Assembly: GCA_030656535.1 (NCBI GenBank)
Contig: JAUSPL010000010.1
Coordinates: 1-6,886 of the forward strand
Length of the DNA stretch: 6,886 nt
Reading direction: 5' to 3'
From: Gemmobacter sp.
GTDB lineage: Bacteria; Pseudomonadota; Alphaproteobacteria; Rhodobacterales; Rhodobacteraceae
Positions 1 through 5,594 of the stretch are shown in pieces. Position numbers and translations under genes: made by a program. Numbering within the stretch: the stretch's first letter is position 1; each line of letters starts with the position of its first letter. The notes under the pieces are model-generated. The model was not told the origin of the DNA, did not search any database, and saw only the letters and a program-made list of their open reading frames with translations.

Positions 1-687
1 AACGGCGCATCGGCCCCGTTCTTTACCAATCAGGTGGCGTGGCGCGCGGTGATTCCCTGCGACCCAGGCGCACCCGCGGTGGTCGAGGTGCATATGGGCG
101 ACGGTCGTCACCTGGTCAGCTATCCCTTGCGCGGCGGAACCCAGCGCAACATTGTGGCTGTTGAGGAACGCAAGACCTGGGTCGAGGAAAGCTGGTCCCT
201 GCGCGACGACGCAATGGAAATGCGACTGGCGTTCGACAGCTTTGGTCCGCGGGTGCAGGAGTGGCTGGGTCAAGTCCAGGACTGCTGGCTGTGGGGGCTG
301 TTTCGCCATGAAGTGGCGCCGCGTTGGGTCTGGACCGCGCCGCACGCCGCCAACCGGGGGGCCGCGATCCTGGGCGATGCCGCCCATCCGACGCTGCCTT
401 TTCTGGCTCAGGGCGCGAATATGGCGCTGGAAGATGCCTGGGTGCTGGCCGACAGCCTGACCGGACACGACAGTCTGGCGTCCGGATTTGCCGCCTATCA
501 GGCAGCCCGCGCACACCGGACAGCCCGGATCGTGGCTGCCGCCAACGGCAATGCGCGCGCCTATCACTTGCGCGGTCCGGTGCGGGACATCGCCCATCTG
601 GGGTTGCGTGCGATCGGGCGGCTCGCCCCGGGGATGTTGGTGTCGCGGTTCGACTGGCTTTATGAACACGACGTAACGGCGCACTGA
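1..687 (+). CDS. FAD-dependent aromatic-ring monooxygenase, class A (5' end outside window)
   Basis: This is the C-terminal 228 residues of a class A flavoprotein monooxygenase of the salicylate hydroxylase/3-hydroxybenzoate 6-hydroxylase type. Such enzymes use NAD(P)H and O2 to hydroxylate an aromatic ring in the cytoplasm. The frame is open from base 1 with no start codon, so about 170 N-terminal residues, including the GxGxxG dinucleotide fold, lie outside; family members are usually near 390-400 aa. The clearest signature is the second FAD-binding motif GDAAHPTLPF at residues 125-134, followed by AQGANMALEDA at 136-146. The NahG-like form LPFLAQGANMAxED differs from the UbiH form (HPLAGQGLN), so I prefer NahG-like over a ubiquinone hydroxylase. 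VAWRAVIP at residues 12-19 and YPLRGG at 41-46 also fit this branch. The substrate cannot be read here, and no aromatic-degradation gene lies beside it. Its only neighbour in view is convergent. Family call is firm, substrate unknown. Confidence 0.9.
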   Translation, partial: NGASAPFFTNQVAWRAVIPCDPGAPAVVEVHMGDGRHLVSYPLRGGTQRNIVAVEERKTWVEESWSLRDDAMEMRLAFDSFGPRVQEWLGQVQDCWLWGLFRHEVAPRWVWTAPHAANRGAAILGDAAHPTLPFLAQGANMALEDAWVLADSLTGHDSLASGFAAYQAARAHRTARIVAAANGNARAYHLRGPVRDIAHLGLRAIGRLAPGMLVSRFDWLYEHDVTAH

Positions 688-692
688 CCGAT

Positions 693-716
693 CAATCCGT
701 CGCCGCGCTGGGATTG
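693..716 (+). terminator. Possible hairpin after the monooxygenase stop codon
   Basis: CAATCC (693-698) and GGATTG (711-716) are perfect 6-bp inverted arms around a 12-nt loop, starting 5 nt after the stop codon at 685-687. The position suits a transcription terminator. No T-tract follows and the stem is short, so this is a weak candidate. Confidence 0.3.
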
Positions 717-720
717 CCCT

Positions 721-800
721 GCGACAGATTGCTGCGCACCTGTGCTGCAGTCGCTTCACACACGGGCGTCTGTCGCCCCCGGCGATGCGAAGGACGACAG
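721..800. repeat. Alternative inverted repeats in the convergent gap
   Basis: GCGACAGA (721-728) is the perfect reverse complement of TCTGTCGC (769-776). Within the latter, CTGTCG (770-775) is also complementary to CGACAG at 795-800, so the middle segment could pair with either side. GGGCG (764-768) and CGCCC (774-778) offer a further 5-bp stem. The block lies between the 3' ends of two convergent genes and may serve as a bidirectional terminator, but loops of 40 and 19 nt and the absence of T-tracts leave this uncertain. Confidence 0.35.
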
Positions 801-807
801 CCCCCCG

Positions 808-1272
808 TCAGGGCGCCGCCTTCGCGCCCAGGGACGCCACATATTCCGCCAAGGCCACCAGTTTTTCCGGTGTCGGGGTCATGATCCCGGGCGCCGTTTC
901 CACCAGCACGGTCGAACCTTCCAGCAGTGGTCCGAATTCGGGCATCGGCCCGCCGCCACCGCCCTTACCGTGCGAATAGCCGTAAACCTTGCCCATCACA
1001 GAAACGATCGGGAACACGCCCTTGTTGCGCTGCGCAAGCGTCGTCAGGTCTGCAGGTTTGGGCGACAGTCCCGCCGCAGCCGGTCCATCTCCTTTGCCGC
1101 TGTCACCATGACAGGCTGCGCAAAAATCGCCGTACAGCGCCTTGCCCGATATCCGGGCGGACATCGACCCAGACCCCCCCGGAAAACTGCTTGCACCCGG
1201 TCCACCCTCGGGCGTGCAACCCGCGACGACCACGATTGCCAGCATCGCCACTCCAGTGATTGCCCTGCGCAT
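808..1272 (-). CDS. Monohaem c-type cytochrome, predicted lipoprotein
   Basis: This 154-aa protein is exported and probably anchored by a lipid in the membrane, where it would carry electrons in a respiratory chain. Residues 1-18 form a signal peptide ending in the lipobox V-A-G-C19. A Gly/Ser/Pro linker (about 20-38) leads to a class I cytochrome c domain. Haem attachment is CAACH at 51-55 (Cys51, Cys54, His55), followed by GDSGKGDGPAAAGL. Met110 in MPEFG is the likely sixth iron ligand. The C-terminal helix is about residues 135-149 (PEKLVALAEYVASL). A run of five glycines (residues 104-108) sits just before the Met ligand and is unusual. The start is supported by AGGAGA (complement of 1278-1283), 5 nt from the ATG, and by the signal peptide. 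The same frame stays open far upstream through the opposite-strand gene, but that extension has no plausible content. The gene is transcribed divergently from the SPOR lipoprotein gene. The redox partner is unknown. Confidence 0.9.
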   Translation of the reverse strand: MRRAITGVAMLAIVVVAGCTPEGGPGASSFPGGSGSMSARISGKALYGDFCAACHGDSGKGDGPAAAGLSPKPADLTTLAQRNKGVFPIVSVMGKVYGYSHGKGGGGGPMPEFGPLLEGSTVLVETAPGIMTPTPEKLVALAEYVASLGAKAAP

Positions 1273-1298
1273 TGCTGTCTCCTGACTATACTTGTGCC

Positions 1299-1327
1299 AT
1301 AATGAACCTTGCCGCGCCGCGCCGCAA
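1299..1327 (-). promoter_or_regulatory. Candidate promoter for the cytochrome c gene
   Basis: Read on the minus strand, TTGCGG (1322-1327) and CATTAT (1299-1304) are separated by exactly 17 bp. The boxes match the sigma-70 consensus at 3 of 6 and 4 of 6 positions. The -10 box ends 26 nt before the start codon, leaving a short leader that contains the AGGAGA ribosome binding site. A nearby TATAGT matches better but sits too close to the ribosome binding site. The call is tentative. Confidence 0.3.
1311..1325. repeat. Three tandem copies of GCCGC
   Basis: Three perfect head-to-tail copies of the pentamer GCCGC run from 1311 to 1325. They fall largely within the spacer between the proposed -35 and -10 boxes of the cytochrome promoter. 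In GC-rich DNA so short a repeat may be chance. Confidence 0.5.
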
Positions 1328-1386
1328 CCGGGTCGGGCGCTCGCTGGATGGTGAAGGTCGATTTCGGCCCAAAGCTGCCCAAACCC

Positions 1387-1415
1387 TTTCCTAGCGTGGG
1401 TTCCACCGTTATGAT
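1387..1415 (+). promoter_or_regulatory. Candidate promoter for the SPOR-carboxypeptidase-tmk unit
   Basis: TATGAT (1410-1415) matches the -10 consensus at 5 of 6 positions. With a 17-bp spacer the -35 would be TTTCCT (1387-1392), matching only 3 of 6. Transcription would begin near 1422 and give a leader of about 127 nt before the chosen start at 1549. A small GTGG/CCAC dyad (1396-1406) lies in the spacer and could be an operator or chance. The -10 is fair and the -35 weak. Confidence 0.35.
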
Positions 1416-1445
1416 ATGGCCCGAACAGATCCGAACGCGGGAAAC

Positions 1446-1464
1446 CCCGTGCCACGGGCACAGG
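1446..1464 (+). other. Potential hairpin in the SPOR gene leader
   Basis: GTGCC (1449-1453) and GGCAC (1457-1461) pair perfectly around a 3-nt loop. Past one mismatch, CC (1446-1447) can pair with GG (1463-1464), for seven base pairs in all. It would lie about 25 nt into the leader if transcription begins near 1422. No riboswitch class is recognisable. Confidence 0.3.
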
Positions 1465-1536
1465 TCGGTCGAGCAGGTCCGGCCCTGACAATGGACGATG
1501 ACGGAACAGACGGACAAGCGCAAGAAAGCGCATGCC

Positions 1537-1543
1537 AAGGGGG
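1537..1543 (+). promoter_or_regulatory. Ribosome binding site that fixes the SPOR gene start
   Basis: AAGGGGG lies 5 nt before the ATG at 1549. The earlier in-frame ATG at 1498 has no comparable purine stretch. This supports 1549 as the true start, in agreement with the signal peptide that begins there. Confidence 0.7.
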
Positions 1544-1548
1544 CAGGA

Positions 1549-2448
1549 ATGGGCAGGCACAAGGCGATCGCTTTGATGTTGATCACGACAGCAACGTTTA
1601 CGCTGGCGGGATGCGAAGGCGGGATGCCATTCGGCAAGGGAACTGATGGCGACGACACCGAAACCACTTCGGCTTTGGCGCCAACCAGCACCCGCATCGT
1701 CGAACGCGACACCGAGGCACCCGAGGTGTTTTCGGCGGCAGAGCCCGGTCTTTGGGATGGCCGCCCATCGCTTGGCGGGGTCTGGGTCGCCTATCCCGGC
1801 GTGACCGACCCCGAACGTGTGATCATCCGCAACCCCGCCAACGGGAAATTCGTGATCGGTGCGCTGTTCCGTCGTGAACGCGAAAATCCGGGGCCAAAAC
1901 TGCAAGTGTCGTCTGACACGGCGGCAGCGCTTGACATGCTGGCCGGGCAACCGACCCAGATCACCGTAACCGCCCTGCGCCGCGAAGAAGCCCCTGAGGT
2001 TGTGGCAGGTCCGATCAACCCGATCCTGGACACCGCTGAAACCATTTCGACCGAAACTCTTGATCCGGTTGCAGGTGCCGCCAATCCCGTGCTTGACAAT
2101 ACCGACGCGGCACGGCCAACGACCGATGCGGCTCCGACAGCGGCGACAAGACCGGCGGCCAAGCCTGCGCCGAAATCCCCACCGAAACCGGCGGCCCCCA
2201 CACCAGCCGCGACCGGCGGCAGAAACCTGTTGCAACTCGGGATTTTCAGCGTCGAGGCCAATGCCAACAAGGCCGCTGATCAACTGCGTAAAGCTGGTGC
2301 CGGCGCCGCAATCAAAAAGGAAACCAGTCAGGGCAAGACCTTCTGGCGGGTTCTGGCCGGCCCGGCCAAGGATGCTGCCGACCGCGACGCCTTGCTCGCC
2401 AAGGTCAAGGGTCTTGGCTATGCCGATGCCTATTACGTGTCACGCTGA
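1549..2448 (+). CDS. SPOR-domain lipoprotein with RlpA-like middle region
   Basis: A 299-aa lipoprotein predicted to bind cell wall. Residues 1-21 are a signal peptide (basic GRHK, hydrophobic core) ending in the lipobox L19-A-G-C22. Residues about 68-146 resemble a degenerate RlpA-type double-psi beta barrel: VIIRNPANGKFVIG parallels the RlpA stretch RVTNLxNGRSVVVR, and the part around SSDTAAALDML parallels its IDLSxAAAxxLG. The NDRGP segment holding the RlpA catalytic Asp is not visible; LFRRERENPGP stands there, so I infer no lytic transglycosylase activity. A Pro/Ala-rich linker (about 183-223) leads to a C-terminal SPOR domain (about 225-299; LLQLGIFS near its start, FWRVLAGP in its middle). 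SPOR domains bind glycan strands lacking stem peptides, often at the septum. The start at 1549 is preferred over 1498 because of its ribosome binding site and an uninterrupted signal peptide. It lies 21 nt upstream of the carboxypeptidase gene, probably in one operon. SPOR call firm, barrel call moderate. Confidence 0.85.
   Translation: MGRHKAIALMLITTATFTLAGCEGGMPFGKGTDGDDTETTSALAPTSTRIVERDTEAPEVFSAAEPGLWDGRPSLGGVWVAYPGVTDPERVIIRNPANGKFVIGALFRRERENPGPKLQVSSDTAAALDMLAGQPTQITVTALRREEAPEVVAGPINPILDTAETISTETLDPVAGAANPVLDNTDAARPTTDAAPTAATRPAAKPAPKSPPKPAAPTPAATGGRNLLQLGIFSVEANANKAADQLRKAGAGAAIKKETSQGKTFWRVLAGPAKDAADRDALLAKVKGLGYADAYYVSR
2002..2106 (+). repeat. Duplicated linker motif in the SPOR lipoprotein
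   Basis: The encoded linker carries two related segments, VAGPINPILDTAE (residues 152-164) and VAGAANPVLDNTD (174-186), sharing V-A-G-x-x-N-P-x-L-D. They lie 22 residues apart between the barrel-like region and the Pro/Ala-rich linker. This suggests a small internal duplication; its role is unknown. Confidence 0.5.
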
Positions 2449-2458
2449 CGCCAACCAA

Positions 2459-2464
2459 AGGAGG
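2459..2464 (+). promoter_or_regulatory. Strong ribosome binding site of the carboxypeptidase gene
   Basis: AGGAGG, the full anti-16S consensus, lies 5 nt before the ATG at 2470 in the 21-nt gap after the SPOR gene. It is the best ribosome binding site in the window and suggests the carboxypeptidase is translated efficiently and independently of the upstream gene. Confidence 0.85.
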
Positions 2465-2469
2465 ACGCC

Positions 2470-3621
2470 ATGTCCCACCGCATGACCGCATTTGCGGGGG
2501 CGCTGGCCATTCTGGCCGCCCTGCCCGCCCACGCCTTTGAGACCCGCGCCCGCGCGGCCTGGGTCTATGACCTGACGACCCAGACTGTCTTGATGGACAA
2601 GGATTCCGACGTGGCCTTGCCGCCCGCGTCGATGTCGAAACTGATGACCCTGTTCATGCTGTTCGAGGCGCTGCAGGACGGCACAGTTTCGATGGATACC
2701 CAGTTCAGCGTATCGGCGCGGGCCAAGGCCATGCAGGGGTCCACGATGTTTCTGGACGAACGCGACACCCCGACGGTGCGCGACCTGATCCGGGGGATCA
2801 TCGTCAACTCTGGCAACGATGCCTGTGTCGTCGTCGCCGAAGGTCTGGCCGGGACCGAGGAAGCCTTTTCCCGCCTCATGACGGAACGCGCGGCCACGCT
2901 GGGCATGACCAACACGCGGCTGGCCAATGCATCTGGCTGGCCGCACCCAGACCACCGGATGTCCATGCGCGACCTGGGGATTCTGACGGAGCACCTGATT
3001 ACGGATTTCCCGGACCTCTACCCCTATTTCAATGAGCGCGAGTTCGACTACAAGGATCGTTCGCCCGCGAACAAGAACAACCGCAACCCCCTGCTGCGCC
3101 AGAACATCGGCGCAGATGGCCTGAAAACAGGTCATACATCCGAGGCGGGCTATGGGCTTGTCGGGTCAGCGGTCCAAGGCGACAGGCGGGTGATCTTTAC
3201 GATTACCGGCCTCGAAACCGAACAGGCCCGTGCCGAAGAAAGCGCCAGCATCGTCAACTGGGCCTTCCGCCAGTTCGTGCAGCGCACCATCGTATCCTCT
3301 GACACCCTTGTGGCGCAGGCAGATGTCTGGCTGGGCGACAATGCGACTGTTGGAATGGTCACGGCGTCCGAACTGCGCATTCTGGTCCCCACCGCAAGTC
3401 AGGATCAGGTGATCGCACAGGCGCTGTTTCGCACCCCGCTTCAGGCACCGCTGACCAAAGGTCAGCAGATCGGCGAACTTGTGGTGACCGTTCCTGACAT
3501 GCCTGAACATCGCATTCCCCTTCTGGCTGACGCAGACGTCGCCCCCGCAGGCATGTTGACCCGGCTGCGGACTGCGGCGGCGGTTCTTGCCCGCCGAGGC
3601 GCGTCACTTCTGGCGTTCTGA
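2470..3621 (+). CDS. D-alanyl-D-alanine carboxypeptidase, PBP5 type (DacA/DacC family, peptidase S11)
   Basis: This periplasmic low-molecular-weight penicillin-binding protein (383 aa) removes the terminal D-Ala from peptidoglycan pentapeptides (EC 3.4.16.4). Residues 1-22 are a signal peptide with predicted cleavage after A-H-A22. The three penicilloyl-serine transferase motifs are present and well spaced: S54-M-S-K57 (nucleophile and general base), S114-G-N116, and K219-T-G221. The stretch GMTNTRLANASGWP (145-158) is typical of S11. The C-terminal beta-rich PBP5 domain spans about 275-360. The last 20 or so residues (LTRLRTAAAVLARRGASLLAF) form an amphipathic to hydrophobic tail, as in PBP5 proteins that sit on the outer face of the inner membrane. 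Length fits the family. The gene follows the SPOR lipoprotein gene and abuts tmk with only 1 nt between. Family function is firm; which Dac paralogue it is cannot be told. Confidence 0.95.
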   Translation: MSHRMTAFAGALAILAALPAHAFETRARAAWVYDLTTQTVLMDKDSDVALPPASMSKLMTLFMLFEALQDGTVSMDTQFSVSARAKAMQGSTMFLDERDTPTVRDLIRGIIVNSGNDACVVVAEGLAGTEEAFSRLMTERAATLGMTNTRLANASGWPHPDHRMSMRDLGILTEHLITDFPDLYPYFNEREFDYKDRSPANKNNRNPLLRQNIGADGLKTGHTSEAGYGLVGSAVQGDRRVIFTITGLETEQARAEESASIVNWAFRQFVQRTIVSSDTLVAQADVWLGDNATVGMVTASELRILVPTASQDQVIAQALFRTPLQAPLTKGQQIGELVVTVPDMPEHRIPLLADADVAPAGMLTRLRTAAAVLARRGASLLAF

Positions 3622-3622
3622 C

Positions 3623-4231
3623 ATGAAACCTGGCCTGTTCGTAAGTTTCGAAGGCATCGACGGGTCCGGAAAGTCCACCCAGGCCCGTTTGCTGGCTGAC
3701 AATCTGCAGGCGCGCGGGCGGGACGTCGTTCTGACGCGCGAACCCGGCGGCAGCCCCGGCGCCGAGGATATCCGCCGTCTTGTGCTGGAAGGGTCCACCG
3801 ACCGGTGGTCAGCCGAAACCGAGATCCTTTTGTTCACCGCAGCGCGCCGCGACCATCTGGAAAAAACGATCCGCCCGGCACTGGCACGGGGCGCGGTGGT
3901 CATAACCGACCGGTTTGCCGATTCGACGCGGGTCTATCAGGGCATCACGCGGGGCGATCTGCGCGGGATGGTCGATGACTTGCACCGGCTGATGATCGGG
4001 ATTGAACCGGACCGGACCTTCTTGATCGACATTGACCCTGCACTTGGCCTTTCACGCGCACGGTCCCGCGCCGGAACAGAACTGCGATTCGAGGACATGG
4101 GTCTGGCCATGCAGACATCGATGCGAACCGGGTTTCTGGCGCTTGCCAAGGCCAACCCAGATCGGTTCCGGCTGGTGGACGGTGCGCGCACCGCGCAAGC
4201 CGTCGCCGCCGAAATCGCAGCCCTGATCTGA
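3623..4231 (+). CDS. tmk: Thymidylate kinase (dTMP kinase)
   Basis: This cytoplasmic enzyme phosphorylates dTMP to dTDP with ATP (EC 2.7.4.9), an essential step to dTTP. It has 202 aa, close to the usual 205-213. The P-loop is E10-G-I-D-G-S-G-K17-S-T19. R39-E-P-G-G is the conserved dTMP-side segment, and the DR motif is T95-D-R-F. The LID is Arg-rich (residues 145-155, RARSRAGTELR), as in bacterial type II enzymes that carry basic catalytic residues in the LID rather than the P-loop. I chose the ATG at 3623, which puts the P-loop at the normal distance. An upstream TTG at 3587 would add 12 unlike residues and overlap the carboxypeptidase. There is no clear ribosome binding site; the stop and start are arranged as TGA-C-ATG, so translation is probably coupled to the upstream gene. 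Confidence 0.97.
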   Translation: MKPGLFVSFEGIDGSGKSTQARLLADNLQARGRDVVLTREPGGSPGAEDIRRLVLEGSTDRWSAETEILLFTAARRDHLEKTIRPALARGAVVITDRFADSTRVYQGITRGDLRGMVDDLHRLMIGIEPDRTFLIDIDPALGLSRARSRAGTELRFEDMGLAMQTSMRTGFLALAKANPDRFRLVDGARTAQAVAAEIAALI

Positions 4232-4282
4232 CAGATGGCCTGCGGGCCCGGTTACCCGCCCCCGGACCCGCGCGCCCAGGAT

Positions 4283-4335
4283 CTGCGCTGGCACCAAGCC
4301 CAGCCAAGGCCAAGGCAATAGCTGCGCTGGCGCCA
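4283..4335 (+). repeat. 14-bp direct repeat in the tmk-holB gap
   Basis: CTGCGCTGGCACCA (4283-4296) and CTGCGCTGGCGCCA (4322-4335) match at 13 of 14 positions, 39 bp apart start to start. Between them a hexamer GCCAAG is repeated twice in tandem (4303-4314). This could be a regulator site pair or leftover from slippage; no known motif is recognised. Confidence 0.6.
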
Positions 4336-4387
4336 CCCCCTGCTTCACCCCCGGTCAGACAGCATCTGGTCTTTGGGCCGATAAGTC

Positions 4388-4415
4388 GCAACCCCGTCCG
4401 GCATCCGGCGGTTGC
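4388..4415 (+). other. Compound hairpin upstream of holB
   Basis: GCAACC (4388-4393) pairs perfectly with GGTTGC (4410-4415). Inside, CCG (4398-4400) can pair with CGG (4406-4408) across a 5-nt loop. No T-tract follows. It lies 53 nt before the holB start and could be a terminator relic, a leader structure or chance. Confidence 0.3.
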
Positions 4416-4468
4416 CCAAGGCACCCCCATCGCGTAGGCAGGGCCCATACCGTCAAAGGCAAGGCCCC

Positions 4469-5587
4469 ATGACCGATACCCCGCCCGAACCAGATCGCGT
4501 CGAAGGTGCCCCGCATCCGCGCGATACGCATGTGCTGATCGGACAAAAGGCTGCCGAGACCGAGTTTCTGGATGCCTTCAATGGCGGTCGGCTGCATCAC
4601 GGCTGGCTGATCACCGGGCCACGCGGCGTCGGCAAAGCGACCTTGGCGTGGAAGATCGCGCGCTTTTTGCTGGCCACGCCCGATCACGATGGCGGCATGT
4701 TCGCGGCCCCCGCCCCGCACAGCCTGGACATCCCCGACAGCCACCCGGTGGCCCGGCGGCTTGCCGCCCAGTCCGAGGGCAGGCTGTTCTTGCTGCGTCG
4801 CCCGCATGACGAAAAGACCCTGCGCCTGAAACAGGACATCACCGTCAACGAGGTCCGGCGGATGAAATCGTTCTTTTCGCTGTCCTCGGCGGATGGCGGG
4901 CGGCGGGTGGCAATCATCGACAGCGCCGATGATCTGAACACCTCGGCCGCGAACGCCCTGTTGAAATTGCTGGAAGAACCCCCCGCTGGCGTCACCATGC
5001 TGATGATCGCGCATCAACCCGCCGCGCTGTTGCCCACCATTCGGTCGCGGTGTCGTACGCTGCGTCTGGGGCCGTTATCGGCCCCGGACATGGCCCATGC
5101 GCTGACACTGGCAGGGGTGGACGCGGGCGATCCGACGGCCATGGCCGAACTGGCAGGCGGCTCGGTTGGCGAGGCGATCCGGATTGCGGGGCTGGACGGC
5201 CTCAGGGTGTATGGCCAATTGATCGAGACATTCGCGACCATGCCCCGTCTGGACCGCGGCCGCGCACTGGCGCTTGCTGATGCTGCGGGCGCGCGCGGGG
5301 CCGAGGCGCGGTTTGACCTGACGTTGCGGCTGATGGACCTGTTTTTGGCCCGGCTGGCGCGGTTCGGCGCCACCCGCACCCCCCCGCCCGAGGCCTGTCG
5401 GGGGGAAACCGACCTGCTGCGGCGTCTGGCACCGGACGGCATCGCGGCCCGCCACTGGGCCGATCTTGCCCAGACCCTGGGCTTGAGGGCGCGGCGTGGA
5501 CGGGCGGTCAACCTTGACCCTGCCGCGCTTCTGCTGGATATGGTGCTGAAGATCGACGCGACGGCGGGGATGCTCGCCCAGAGGTAG
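4469..5587 (+). CDS. holB: DNA polymerase III delta-prime subunit
   Basis: This 372-aa cytoplasmic protein is the delta-prime subunit of the clamp loader, which places the beta sliding clamp on primed DNA. The AAA+ core includes HHGWLITGPRGVGKAT (residues 43-58), with a P-loop GPRGVGKA whose usual Ser/Thr after Lys56 is Ala57; the Walker B-like VAIIDSADDL (148-157); ANALLKLLEEPP (161-172); and the SRC motif S193-R-C195, whose Arg acts on the neighbouring subunit's ATP. The C-terminal part ends with VNLDPAALLLDMVLKID, which parallels the E. coli delta-prime end. The four-cysteine zinc module of the E. coli protein is missing: no cysteine occurs between residues 57 and 110. I start at ATG 4469, with AAGG 4 nt upstream and an N-terminus normal for the family; an in-frame TTG at 4412 would add 19 Arg/Pro-rich residues. 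Seven nt separate it from tatD. Confidence 0.95.
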   Translation: MTDTPPEPDRVEGAPHPRDTHVLIGQKAAETEFLDAFNGGRLHHGWLITGPRGVGKATLAWKIARFLLATPDHDGGMFAAPAPHSLDIPDSHPVARRLAAQSEGRLFLLRRPHDEKTLRLKQDITVNEVRRMKSFFSLSSADGGRRVAIIDSADDLNTSAANALLKLLEEPPAGVTMLMIAHQPAALLPTIRSRCRTLRLGPLSAPDMAHALTLAGVDAGDPTAMAELAGGSVGEAIRIAGLDGLRVYGQLIETFATMPRLDRGRALALADAAGARGAEARFDLTLRLMDLFLARLARFGATRTPPPEACRGETDLLRRLAPDGIAARHWADLAQTLGLRARRGRAVNLDPAALLLDMVLKIDATAGMLAQR

Positions 5588-5594
5588 TCCCGAC

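Larger units (their letters stand above)
4232..4468. other. 237-bp gene-free gap between tmk and holB
   Basis: No convincing coding sequence is seen on either strand; frames open here are continuations of antisense frames through tmk or holB. The plus strand is C-rich. The gap holds a GCGGG/CCCGC dyad just after tmk (4242-4246 and 4255-4259, 8-nt loop, no T-tract), a 14-bp near-perfect direct repeat, and a compound hairpin. I cannot identify a good promoter. It is wide compared with the 1-21 nt gaps elsewhere in the series and may separate two transcription units. Confidence 0.6.

Noticed and set aside
742..1302. Plus-strand open frame of 186 codons opposite the cytochrome c gene
   Set aside because: Arg/His/Pro-rich composition with no domain, and antisense to a gene with clear motifs and its own ribosome binding site.
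1416..1646. Possible 76-aa protein overlapping the SPOR gene start
   Set aside because: No ribosome binding site and no recognisable content; it overlaps the supported signal peptide in another frame.
808..2283. Minus-strand open frame of 491 codons covering the cytochrome gene and most of the SPOR gene
   Set aside because: Only the last 154 codons look like protein (signal peptide, CAACH). The rest is Arg/Gly/Cys-rich antisense of the SPOR gene, as expected in GC-rich DNA.
3587..3622. Upstream TTG start for tmk
   Set aside because: It would overlap the carboxypeptidase gene by 35 nt and add residues unlike the family; ATG 3623 places the P-loop normally.
3945..4448. Minus-strand open frames reaching into the tmk-holB gap
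   Set aside because: They run antisense through tmk and contain only low-complexity Arg/Gly/Ala sequence, so they do not support a gene in the gap.
4412..4468. Upstream TTG start for holB
   Set aside because: It adds an Arg/Pro-rich stretch read from the hairpin region; ATG 4469 has a better ribosome binding site and family-like N-terminus.
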